This document shows positions 1 to 8,029 of a stretch of 16,000 bases of DNA, piece by piece (position 1 is the stretch's first letter; each line of letters begins with the position of its first letter). Origin of the DNA: Leptospira kirschneri serovar Cynopteri str. 3522 CT (lineage in GTDB: Bacteria; Spirochaetota; Leptospiria; Leptospirales; Leptospiraceae). The notes under the pieces are model-generated. The model did no database searches. It was not told the origin of the DNA and saw only the letters and a list, made by a program, of their open reading frames with translations. Position numbers and translations under genes: made by a program. The DNA is taken from contig NZ_AHMN02000008.1 of the NCBI RefSeq assembly GCF_000243695.2, forward strand, positions 1 to 16,000. The letters run 5' to 3'.

Positions 1-179
1 CGAGAAACTTTTCAGGATAAAAAAGAATCACATTTTTTAAAAATACATTACCGCCAGAAGTGATTCAATTACTAAGATTTAGAAAACTTAGAATCCAGTT
101 TTATTTCAGAAGAACTAAAAATAAGAACAAACCGATCTATTGTTTCAAGTCTGAAAACACAACGAACGTGGAGTCTTCT

Positions 180-472
180 AATTTAACGTGAGCAGGGCGT
201 AAGAGATTCGTTTTATAAAAACCTGATCTTTCCATAAAAAATAAAATGAGGAACTCCCCAACTCGAGTCACAAAAAATGAATGTTTAAAGATCTGTAATG
301 CGACTTAATCTACCACAAATTTATATTTTAACGTGAGTTCGTAAAGAAATCCATGATTCATTTTTCTGAAAAAAAATTGGAATCTGAACCTGCAGATTTT
401 TTTCTAAAATGTGGGAACTACTACTTTTAGAAAATTCTTTCTTATTTTCTTACACCCTGCTCACGTTAATTT
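180..472. repeat. Inverted-repeat-bounded repeat block (24-bp imperfect arms)
   Basis: The left arm 180-203 and right arm 449-472 are reverse complements with 22 of 24 positions matching by eye; the core is AACGTGAGCAGGG on the left and CCCTGCTCACGTT on the right. The interval contains another TTAACGTGAG end at about 326. No clear target duplication flanks the arms, so an element boundary is possible but not shown. Confidence 0.5.
324..424 (+). repeat. Dispersed repeat copy (inverted partner at 10111-10199)
   Basis: This roughly 100-bp block runs from TTTTAACGTGAGTTC through CATGATTCATTTTTCT to AAAATGTGGGAACTACTA. Its reverse complement reappears at 10111-10199 in the same order (TAGTTCCCACATTTTA, AGAAAAATGAATCATG, GAACTCACGTTAAAA) with scattered substitutions and small indels. 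This is a non-coding dispersed repeat, not a gene duplicate. Confidence 0.6.
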
Positions 473-950
473 AGGTTCAAATAACTTGTTCGAGTATAAG
501 AAATCCGCTTTATAAAACTTAATTTTTTCGCATAAGCACTAAAATGTGGGAACTACTATAAAAAATTTCGATGATAAAAGGATTCGTTTGAAAGACTGAA
601 TCCGTAACGACTTTTTTTCACAAATTTAAATTTTACAGATAAATTTTAAAAATGCAGGAACTCTAATCACTAAAATTGAATATTTAAAAATGTGTAATGC
701 GACGTAATTTGTAGGAGTTATCTCTTCTTTTCAAGTCTTCATTTAATATTTTATAATAAAGCTATGTCTCAAAACCTCGAAAAACATAAACGATAATCCT
801 TTAGAAATTTCTAATCAAATATGGAGTTCTCATAAAAACATCACATCTGAATGTTTGTTGTAGTGATAACATCCCTGACAATGAAATCAAAATTAATAAT
901 CTTTAACTATAACTGATATAACGTATAAAACAATTCTTATCTAAATCCTA

Positions 951-1040
951 AAACGCGATCCATAGAGAGCGTTTTACTGAGTTTCAAACGCGATCCATAG
1001 AGAGCGTTTTACTGAGTTTCAAACGCGATCCATAGAGAGC
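951..1040. repeat. 35-bp tandem repeat of hairpin units, 2.6 copies
   Basis: Two identical 35-bp units (951-985, 986-1020) are followed by the first 20 bp of a third (1021-1040), where the downstream element interrupts it. Each full unit contains AAACGC and GCGTTT arms separated by 12 bases (GATCCATAGAGA), so it folds as a small hairpin. Related AAAACGC/GCGTTTT hairpins occur at 9732-9748 and 10343-10369, making this a dispersed REP-like family. Confidence 0.75.
1032..1040. repeat. Left target-site duplication of the MITE-like element
   Basis: ATAGAGAGC here is identical to 1293-1301 on the other side of the element. Because the same 9-mer is part of the local tandem repeat, the left copy alone is not diagnostic; the right copy, abutting the other inverted terminus, is what makes the case. 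Confidence 0.6.
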
Positions 1041-1292
1041 CATAACCTTACCCACAAGTTGAATAGGATTTTAGAATAAGAAGGCTCAAAAACGCACATT
1101 TTTCAAGTGTTCCGACAAGAATGAGTCTTTTTACTTGCAAAAAGCATGTTTTTCTGATAGAGAAAAGTCTTCCGAATTTCTCCACCTCCGCCCCCACCCA
1201 AAAATAAGGGCGGGAACTCAGTTTTACAGAGGATTTGTCGTAATTCCCACAGATTTAATATTGAAATCTAAATACTTGTGGGTAAGGTTATG
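1041..1292. mobile_element. MITE-like insertion, 252 bp, 19-bp perfect TIRs
   Basis: The left end CATAACCTTACCCACAAGT (1041-1059) is repeated exactly as its reverse complement ACTTGTGGGTAAGGTTATG (1274-1292). The element is flanked by a 9-bp direct repeat ATAGAGAGC at 1032-1040 and 1293-1301. Deleting the element and one copy restores a third hairpin-repeat unit running into GCGTTGTGCTTTAG, as expected for a real insertion. No transposase fits in 252 bp, so it is non-autonomous. A CAT end with a 9-bp duplication is compatible with the IS4 group, but the source transposase is not identified. A GC-rich hairpin (CCGCCC 1188-1193, GGGCGG 1208-1213) lies inside. Confidence 0.72.
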
Positions 1293-1301
1293 ATAGAGAG
1301 C
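1293..1301. repeat. Right target-site duplication of the MITE-like element
   Basis: ATAGAGAGC directly follows the right terminal inverted repeat and leads into GTTGTGCTTTAG, a plausible degenerate continuation of the interrupted tandem-repeat unit. Confidence 0.6.
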
Positions 1302-1765
1302 GTTGTGCTTTAGTTTAAGAAGCAACCTTAAACATTGAGCTTTTTATTCACCAGATTTTTTTTTCCTGAATCCACATGCTTAAAGCGTAAACTATTAGAT
1401 AGTTACTTTATTATGTAGTCCTGAATCATTTTTTTAAGTCGCTTAATATTTTTTCCTACTAAAGCGATCAAAGAAACTTTCGTTTTTCCTCACACGTTGT
1501 TTACAATTGCCATAATACTTAACGTTTGGGTTCGATTTTGATTTGCAGAATCGTTTTTATGAAATTTTTGTCAAAAAATTATTTACTTTGTAAAATTTTT
1601 ACATATTCTTTGAGTCATAAAATAAACAAACACAATGTTATAACAATATTATGATAGTATGCTATTTAGGATGTTAAAGTATTATTTATGTTTTAATTTC
1701 AGCCCTTTAAAGTCAACATCCTCTTGATGTCGTATTTTTAAGTCTTTTACAAAAGGTTTATAACG

Positions 1766-4700
1766 ATGACTAAACATATCAACAAACTCAGAGATAAAAA
1801 AACGTGGCCTTTTCTTCAGTTTACTTTTATTCTTTTTCTAACATTCAGCCTATTTTTTTTGGAAAGTTGCGCGGCCTGGCCAATTTTTTCAGGCACACCT
1901 GGTTTATTAGCAGGTAAAAAAAGCGGAGCAAACAATTCACTTTGGATGCTTTTTTTAGGAATAGATAATCCGCTCGAATCGGAGCCATCCGAGGCAGAGT
2001 TAGATCGGATCGAAATTTCCGTACCGAACTCAAATTTAGCTCGAGGTACTACTTTACATCTAAACGCCACAGCCATCTATAAAGACAATACTCACCGAGA
2101 TATTTCTTCGGAAGGATCCTGGTCCTCTACGGATTCGAGCATTCTCAAGCTATTAACACAATCTCAATTCAAAGGAATGAATCTAGGTTCTGGAAACGTT
2201 AATGTATCCTTTCAAGGAAAAAACGCAACTACAACGTTAACCGTTACATCCGCTGTTTTGTCCGATCTGACCGTAACTTGTGTGAACCAAGGTAGTCCAT
2301 TACCTGTTGGAATCGATCGTCAATGTAAATTAGAAGGAATTTTTTCGGACGGTAGTACTCAGGTTTTAACTTCCGATCCAAGCGCGGCCTGGAACGTAAC
2401 CCAATCTTCTATTGCAGGTGTAAACACCACAGGTTTAGTTTCCGGACTTTCTCCAGGTAACACTTTTATTACCACTTCTTATGGAAGTAAAACCTCCAGT
2501 TTGAATGTGACCGTAAGTGCGGCAACCCTTAGCTCGATCTCAGTGACTCCTGCCAACTCAAGTTATCCTCTTGGCAAGGTCCAACAGTACACAGCAATCG
2601 GAACCTACAGCAATCAGTCCACTCAAGATTTAACAAATCAGGTTTCCTGGGCTTCTTTAAATACTTCCGTTGCTACGATCGATAATTCTACATCCGCCAA
2701 AGGTATGCTTACTACTCAATCAACCGGTTCAGCAAACATCACGGCAACGTTAGGCGGAATTACCGGACAGACACTAGTAAACGTCACTTCCGCAGTTCTT
2801 ACTAGTATTACGATCACTCCTGCAAATCCAAGCGTAGCCAATGGAAGGACATTATATCTTACCGCCACCGGAGTTTTTTCGGATGGTACAGTTTCCGACA
2901 TTACCAACCAAGTAACTTGGTCCAGTTCCTTAACAAGTGTAGCTACCGCAGATAACTCAGGCGGTTTATCCGGAAGAATTTCCGGAGTCGGAGTTGGTAG
3001 TACGAACATCACCGCCGCCATCGGTGGAGTAGATATTACGGTTTCTTTAAATGTTACCAACGCCACTTTAGAATCGATTCAAGTGGTTTCCGATTCCCAT
3101 TCGATAGCTCGAGGTACGTCTACGTTTGTACAAGCGATAGGAGTCTACTCGGACGGTTCTTCTCAAAACATAAGTGATCAAGTTGCCTGGAACAGCTCTA
3201 ATTCTTCAATATTACAAATATCTAATTTAAATGCAGTTCCCAAAAGAGAAATACAATCTCCTTCTTCCGGAGGCCTAGGTACAGCAAGGATCACCGCAAC
3301 TTTAGAAGCAATCTCCTCATATACCGACATCTCGGTCAATGCAGCAACTTTAGTTTCTATCGAAGTGTCACCCACAAATCCTTCGGTATCTTCAGGACTT
3401 ACCGTTCCTTTTACGGCGACCGGAGTTTATACGGATGGAAGTAATCAAAATCTGACCTCTCAAGTAACTTGGAATTCTTCCAACACGAACAGAGCTACAA
3501 TCAGCAACGCAAACGGAACTCAAGGAATTGCCTTGGGCTCTTCTGTCGGAACTACGAACATATCAGCAACGTTAGGTGCGGTTACTTCTTCCGCTACCAC
3601 TCTTACGGTCACAAACGCGGTTTTAAATTCGATCACGATTACTCCGTCTCTTCCTTCCGTAGCAGTAGGAAGAAGTTTGAACCTTACTGCAACCGGAACT
3701 TATTCTGACGGAAGTAACCAAGATTTAACTACCTCCGTCGCTTGGACGAGTACGGATTCTTCCATCGTTTCCGTAGACAACGCCTCAGGTAGACAGGGGC
3801 AGACGACAGGTGTTGCACAAGGTAACACTCAGATCAGTGCCACATTAGGCGGAACTTCTTCTGCTATCAATTTTACGGTAAGTGCAGCGGTTTTAGATTC
3901 AATTCAAGTAACTCTGGAAGATTCTCCGATTGCAAAAGGAACTTCTACAAGAGCAATCGCGACGGGTGTTTTTTCAGACGGAAGCAATTTGAATATTAGT
4001 GATCAAGTTATTTGGGATAGTTCACAAACAAACGTGATCCAGCTAGGAGTTTTAGAAACCGGTCCTAAAAAGAAACTGATGAATTCTCCCGCAAATGGAA
4101 ACAGTACCACTGGAACCTCAAGGATCACTGCAACGTTAGGAGGTGTGAGCGGATACGCCGATCTTACAGTAATCGCTCCAAGTTTAACCAGCATTCAAAT
4201 CGATCCTACACATCCGAGCGTTGCCAACGGTCTGACTCAAAATTTTACTGCAACCGGAGTTTACTCAGATGGTAGCAATCAGAATCTAACCGATTCCGTT
4301 ACTTGGGCGTCTTCCAATCCTGCTGTTGCCACGATCAGCAACGCTTCCGGAACCAACGGTAAAGCTACTACTCTTCAAACTGGATCCACCAATATCAGCG
4401 CGAGTCTGGGCGCCACTACTTCTGATCCAAGTGTATTAACGGTTACAAACGCAACCTTAACAAGTATCACGATCGCTCCCACCTCTTCCTTCAACATCGC
4501 AAAAGGATTAAATCAAGACTTTGTAGCGACCGGTTATTATACAGATGGTTCTTCTAGAGACCTGACCACTCAAGTCACTTGGAATTCTTCCAATACTTCT
4601 ACCGCTACGATCAGCAATGCAAACGGAACTCAAGGAAGAATGGCCGCGGTCGATACTGGTTCTACAAATATCTCCGCGTCTTTAGGAGGAACGTATAGTC

Positions 4701-7630
4701 AGACCACAAACGTAACCGTTACATCTGCGGTTCTGAATTCGATCCAGGTTTCTCCGGCGGACATTAGTGTAGCCAAAGGAAACACCAAGGCCTACACCGC
4801 GATCGGAGTATATTCAGATTTTAGCACGTTAGACGTTACCTCTCAGGTTACCTGGACTTCTTCCAGCGTTTCGATCGCTACGATCAGCAATGCAAGCGGA
4901 CACGAAGGTTTAGCTACGGCTGTAGGCACGGGAACTTCCACAATTACCGCAACTCTTGGAGGAATTTCTAATTCTACGAGTTTGACGGTTACGGCCGCCG
5001 TATTGGTTTCTCTTTCGGTAGGTCCTACCAATAGTTTTGTTTATATGACACAAACCAAAAATTTTATGGCTACTGGAACGTATTCTGACGGAACGATGCA
5101 GGATCTTACAACTCAAGTCACCTGGACTTCTTCCGATACAACCTTGGGAACAATCAGCAACGCCTTCGGAATAGAAGGTAGGGCTACAGGAATTGCTGCC
5201 GGTGCCATAACGATCACTGCGACTTTGGGAAGTATCAGCGGAAACACTTCTTTGACTATAATCTTTTTAGATACGATAGCACCTACGATCACAAACGTAG
5301 TCGCCTTAACTCCTACTACTCTAAGAATTACATATTCCGAAAACGTAAACGAAACCCAGGCAAAAACCGCGGCCAATTACAAACTGGCTCTTACTTCTTC
5401 CGTAACCGGAAGTTGTTCAGACAACAGCAACTTTACTTCTACCTCTTCTGTGATTACCGTTTCCTCAGTGAGTGGAAGCGGATCTGTGTTTGTTCTAACT
5501 CTAGGTTCTTCACAAACGTCTAACGCACCTTATACGATTTTAGTGAACAAATCGGGAATACAAGATCTTTCTACAACCCCAAACAATTTGGGTTGTGCAA
5601 ACTACGGAGACTTCTTAGGACAGGAACAAATCAAAATCGTATCCGCCTCCTGTGCAAATTCCAATTCCGTGATTTTGAATTTCTCTAAGGCTCCTAAATC
5701 TGGAAACAATGTCGCCGGTTCCGCAGAATGTACCGGTTCTGCAGAATGTTCTAATCGTTACAAAATTTCCGGAGCAAGCGATCTTGGAACGATTAACAGC
5801 GTAAAGGTGTTAGATGGAATTATTTGTAACGGAGCAACTGCAGATTCCGCAAAAGTATGCGTAATTCATAATTTAGTACAAACCGGAGCACAATATACAA
5901 TCATCACTGCGGATTCCGTAGACGGAGACGGATTTGACAACTCAAGCTGGGGATCAATCCGAAATTCTTTGGATACAGAGAATCTTCAATCTTCTCCCAG
6001 AGACAGGGCTTCCTTTTTAGGATGTGGAACGTCTCCGGTCAACTTTGCAGACGGACCGATTTCCATCGATCCAAACTCATCCACGTTCGGTTATCTAATC
6101 GATTTTAACTCTAAGATCTATTCAGGACCAAACAATTCCGGGAACGGAGCGCTTCGATTTGCCTATGATGGAAGTGTTCCAGAATCAGTTCAATTCTCCT
6201 TTGAAAAAGACACAACCGCTCAAGACGGTGACGCGACTAACGTAAGTTCAAACTCAGCTTCTTCCAGAGAGAATTCGATCTCAGTTCCGCCTTACGTTAC
6301 ATTAGGACACTCCGGATGTACTACAAACAACGGAACTCTTTCTCTAGGATGTGGTCCGGATAACGAAAACGGAAGAGGAGTATTCGCTACTGGAATTCTT
6401 TCCAGCGTCTCCTATCTATTTGTTGCAGGTGCAAAAACCGTAGCGGACGGACTGGGACAATACTTATTTGATTATCTGTATTACTCCGCAGACACTTCTA
6501 CTAATACAAGTTTCAAATATATAGATCTAGGATCGATCACCGGAACTTTAACCGCCGGAACTTCTTCGCTTACTGTACTCAATAATAGAGTGTTTGCAGG
6601 TTTTGCAAAGTCAAGCAACGACGGAATCGGATTGTTCGGAGGACTTAATGCACCCGATTTTGGATTTGTAACGTTTAACTCAGCGGACTCAGGAACTGGA
6701 TTTTGTACTCCAGGCTCCAACTGCGACGCGTTTGACGGAACCAAAGGAAAAAGAATCCGGATCGATTTCCTTCCTTACTTCGGAGGACCGTCCACCGGTT
6801 TATTAGGAATTAATAATAATGCACATCCAAACTGGGCGTATTATATCGGAGTCGATTCCATGTTCGTATTTAAAAATCGTATCTATGCTGCAAACGGAGG
6901 ATTACACGCGGTAGGACATAACGGTTCCATAATACGTTCTACAACTGCAGATCCAACCGCGGCTTGTACCGGACCGGACTCTTGTTCTAACTGGGTGGAA
7001 ATTGGACCTAGAACCAACACGAAATGGCACAACAGTCCCACAAACAACTGGTTCTCTTTAGAGTTAAATCAATTTTATAATCTGATTCCGGGAGATAAGG
7101 CGTTTGCACAATTTGCCGAGTTCAACAATAACCTTTATGTAACTAGAACCATTTGTATTCAAAGTTCTCAAGCGACTGGAATCAGAACCAATCCAGGAAC
7201 CGTAACAGGATGTACAGACGGAACAACTACAAATCGAAGGGCACAACTTTGGAAATGTGATCCTACAATTTCAGGAAACACGAGCGAATGTGATGCAGCG
7301 GATTGGTCGGTCGTAGGCGACGACGGAACCGGAATCACAAACATGGGAGATTCTACAAACCGAACGATCACCATGGTGATGAAAAACGGATCCTATCTTT
7401 ACATAGGATATGATAATCCAAACGGAATCAGAATTTATAGAACCAACGTAGCCAACCCGGGATCATCCTCTGCGTCTTGGAGTCAAATCGCCGGGAACGG
7501 TCTCACAGATGCGACTAACGTTCAACAAATTTACTCGGCCGTATCCGTACCTTCCGGAAGTATCAATTATATCTACGTAAGCGCTGGAAAAAGTAACGTT
7601 TCTGTTCGGACGTATCGTCAACAAAATTAA
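1766..7630 (+). CDS. ligC: Leptospiral immunoglobulin-like surface lipoprotein, LigC type (1954 aa)
   Basis: Very large surface lipoprotein; LigA/LigB relatives bind host extracellular matrix and complement regulators, and a similar role here is inferred. A hydrophobic signal (about residues 15-34) ends in a spirochaetal lipobox L32-E-S-C35, followed by AWPIFSGTPGLLAGKK, like the LigB N-terminus. Twelve bacterial Ig-like (Big_2) domains of about 90 residues start near 79, 165, 255, 345, 435, 529, 620, 710, 807, 898, 990 and 1080, with recurring L-x-S-I-x-V, ATGxYSDGS, QVTW and ITATLGG segments. Two Big_5/SbsA-like domains follow (about 1171-1285 and 1289-1400). The rest, to 1954, is a unique region with recurring FNxxxY-type strands that may be propeller-like. 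LigB lacks this N-terminal sequence and LigA is shorter. The frame is intact throughout, although ligC is described as a pseudogene in some L. interrogans strains. Start ATG 1766 has a weak AAAAGG Shine-Dalgarno at 1751-1756. Confidence 0.9.
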   Translation: MTKHINKLRDKKTWPFLQFTFILFLTFSLFFLESCAAWPIFSGTPGLLAGKKSGANNSLWMLFLGIDNPLESEPSEAELDRIEISVPNSNLARGTTLHLNATAIYKDNTHRDISSEGSWSSTDSSILKLLTQSQFKGMNLGSGNVNVSFQGKNATTTLTVTSAVLSDLTVTCVNQGSPLPVGIDRQCKLEGIFSDGSTQVLTSDPSAAWNVTQSSIAGVNTTGLVSGLSPGNTFITTSYGSKTSSLNVTVSAATLSSISVTPANSSYPLGKVQQYTAIGTYSNQSTQDLTNQVSWASLNTSVATIDNSTSAKGMLTTQSTGSANITATLGGITGQTLVNVTSAVLTSITITPANPSVANGRTLYLTATGVFSDGTVSDITNQVTWSSSLTSVATADNSGGLSGRISGVGVGSTNITAAIGGVDITVSLNVTNATLESIQVVSDSHSIARGTSTFVQAIGVYSDGSSQNISDQVAWNSSNSSILQISNLNAVPKREIQSPSSGGLGTARITATLEAISSYTDISVNAATLVSIEVSPTNPSVSSGLTVPFTATGVYTDGSNQNLTSQVTWNSSNTNRATISNANGTQGIALGSSVGTTNISATLGAVTSSATTLTVTNAVLNSITITPSLPSVAVGRSLNLTATGTYSDGSNQDLTTSVAWTSTDSSIVSVDNASGRQGQTTGVAQGNTQISATLGGTSSAINFTVSAAVLDSIQVTLEDSPIAKGTSTRAIATGVFSDGSNLNISDQVIWDSSQTNVIQLGVLETGPKKKLMNSPANGNSTTGTSRITATLGGVSGYADLTVIAPSLTSIQIDPTHPSVANGLTQNFTATGVYSDGSNQNLTDSVTWASSNPAVATISNASGTNGKATTLQTGSTNISASLGATTSDPSVLTVTNATLTSITIAPTSSFNIAKGLNQDFVATGYYTDGSSRDLTTQVTWNSSNTSTATISNANGTQGRMAAVDTGSTNISASLGGTYSQTTNVTVTSAVLNSIQVSPADISVAKGNTKAYTAIGVYSDFSTLDVTSQVTWTSSSVSIATISNASGHEGLATAVGTGTSTITATLGGISNSTSLTVTAAVLVSLSVGPTNSFVYMTQTKNFMATGTYSDGTMQDLTTQVTWTSSDTTLGTISNAFGIEGRATGIAAGAITITATLGSISGNTSLTIIFLDTIAPTITNVVALTPTTLRITYSENVNETQAKTAANYKLALTSSVTGSCSDNSNFTSTSSVITVSSVSGSGSVFVLTLGSSQTSNAPYTILVNKSGIQDLSTTPNNLGCANYGDFLGQEQIKIVSASCANSNSVILNFSKAPKSGNNVAGSAECTGSAECSNRYKISGASDLGTINSVKVLDGIICNGATADSAKVCVIHNLVQTGAQYTIITADSVDGDGFDNSSWGSIRNSLDTENLQSSPRDRASFLGCGTSPVNFADGPISIDPNSSTFGYLIDFNSKIYSGPNNSGNGALRFAYDGSVPESVQFSFEKDTTAQDGDATNVSSNSASSRENSISVPPYVTLGHSGCTTNNGTLSLGCGPDNENGRGVFATGILSSVSYLFVAGAKTVADGLGQYLFDYLYYSADTSTNTSFKYIDLGSITGTLTAGTSSLTVLNNRVFAGFAKSSNDGIGLFGGLNAPDFGFVTFNSADSGTGFCTPGSNCDAFDGTKGKRIRIDFLPYFGGPSTGLLGINNNAHPNWAYYIGVDSMFVFKNRIYAANGGLHAVGHNGSIIRSTTADPTAACTGPDSCSNWVEIGPRTNTKWHNSPTNNWFSLELNQFYNLIPGDKAFAQFAEFNNNLYVTRTICIQSSQATGIRTNPGTVTGCTDGTTTNRRAQLWKCDPTISGNTSECDAADWSVVGDDGTGITNMGDSTNRTITMVMKNGSYLYIGYDNPNGIRIYRTNVANPGSSSASWSQIAGNGLTDATNVQQIYSAVSVPSGSINYIYVSAGKSNVSVRTYRQQN

Positions 7631-7635
7631 GGAGG
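7629..7635 (+). promoter_or_regulatory. Strong Shine-Dalgarno AAGGAGG overlapping the ligC stop
   Basis: AAGGAGG begins within the ligC TAA and lies 7 bases before ATG 7643. It is the best ribosome binding site in the window and supports translation of the small lipoprotein from the ligC transcript. Confidence 0.7.
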
Positions 7636-7642
7636 ATTCAAA

Positions 7643-8029
7643 ATGAAGAATATTATAAAAGTAAAAAATTTTAAAATACTGATATTTATTATTTTCGTTC
7701 TTTTTTTGGTGGAATGTAGACACGCTTGGGTTCGTTTTCCACAAACGACCCCAGAGGTTTGTCAGATTAATCAATATTCAAACGAATGTAAACGTATAAT
7801 GGAAGAGAAAAGGACTAAAAGAGAAATGCCTGGCAAGATACATACAATTCGCCAGAACTATTATTTTTTTGGGCTGTTGCCTACAGAACAAATAGTGGAG
7901 GTAATCAAATATTGTCCGGAAGGGCCAAGATCCGCGCATCAGTTTACTTCTTTTTGGGACGCGGTCTGGGAACAATTGACTCTTACGATCTATTCTCCTC
8001 AGACCTTGGAGGTAGAATGTTATCCTTAA
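7643..8029 (+). CDS. Small Bor/Iss-like lipoprotein (128 aa), ligC-linked
   Basis: A predicted lipoprotein: basic N-terminus, hydrophobic stretch 12-22, lipobox L22-V-E-C25. The C-terminal half (about 72-128) follows the lambda Bor/Iss outer-membrane lipoprotein family by eye: YYFFGLLPTEQIVEVIKYC aligns with the Bor HHFFVSGIGQ...VDAAKIC segment, and LTLTIYSPQTLEVEC with LGFITLGIYTPLEARVYC, with both cysteines (C91, C126) kept. Bor-type proteins in enterobacteria are linked to serum resistance; whether this one acts so is unknown. C40 and C49 are extra to Bor and could form a second pair. Only 12 bp separate it from ligC and it overlaps the next gene by 13 bp, so the three are probably one operon. 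Frame and start are well supported by the AAGGAGG site. Confidence 0.75.
   Translation: MKNIIKVKNFKILIFIIFVLFLVECRHAWVRFPQTTPEVCQINQYSNECKRIMEEKRTKREMPGKIHTIRQNYYFFGLLPTEQIVEVIKYCPEGPRSAHQFTSFWDAVWEQLTLTIYSPQTLEVECYP
8008..8012 (+). promoter_or_regulatory. Shine-Dalgarno GGAGG fixing the second lipoprotein start
   Basis: GGAGG ends 4 bases before ATG 8017 and lies inside the 3' end of the upstream lipoprotein gene. It selects ATG 8017, whose product begins with a proper lipoprotein signal, over the in-frame upstream ATG 7912, which would put a non-signal sequence in front of it. Confidence 0.65.

Larger units (their letters stand above)
1..1765. other. Gene-free, repeat-rich region upstream of ligC
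   Basis: I see no convincing coding region in this 1.77-kb AT-rich stretch. It is built from degenerate repeats: blocks carrying variants of AAAATGTGGGAACTACTA (about 242, 408, 541 and 648), blocks with GTAATGCGACTTAATCT (about 295 and 694), ends with TTAACGTGAG (about 183 and 326), a hairpin tandem repeat and a MITE-like insertion, each listed separately. The same families recur at 9.6-10.6 kb. The last 450 bp before ligC carry no recognised repeat and presumably hold its promoter and leader, but I could not identify a well-spaced -35/-10 pair. Confidence 0.7.

Noticed and set aside
951..1040. Repeats that might suggest a CRISPR array
   Set aside because: The units are contiguous with no unique spacers, each unit is itself a hairpin, and single copies are scattered elsewhere in the window.
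1500..1765. A sigma-70 promoter for ligC
   Set aside because: Several TTG- and TAT-like hexamers occur in the AT-rich leader, but none had acceptable spacing (10-15 bases instead of 16-18).
2716..3066. Antisense open frames along ligC (also at 3178-3375, 4003-4194, 4843-5031, 5113-5376, 6481-6744)
   Set aside because: They recur at the same point of successive Ig repeats, so they are a by-product of the repeated Ser/Thr-rich coding sequence.
3469..3708. A 79-codon + strand open frame inside ligC
   Set aside because: It overlaps the repeated Ig-domain coding sequence in another frame and has no ribosome binding site.
7912..8016. Upstream extension of the second Bor-like gene to ATG 7912
   Set aside because: It would put a non-signal sequence ahead of a clear lipoprotein signal and lacks a Shine-Dalgarno; ATG 8017 has GGAGG and gives the expected lipobox.
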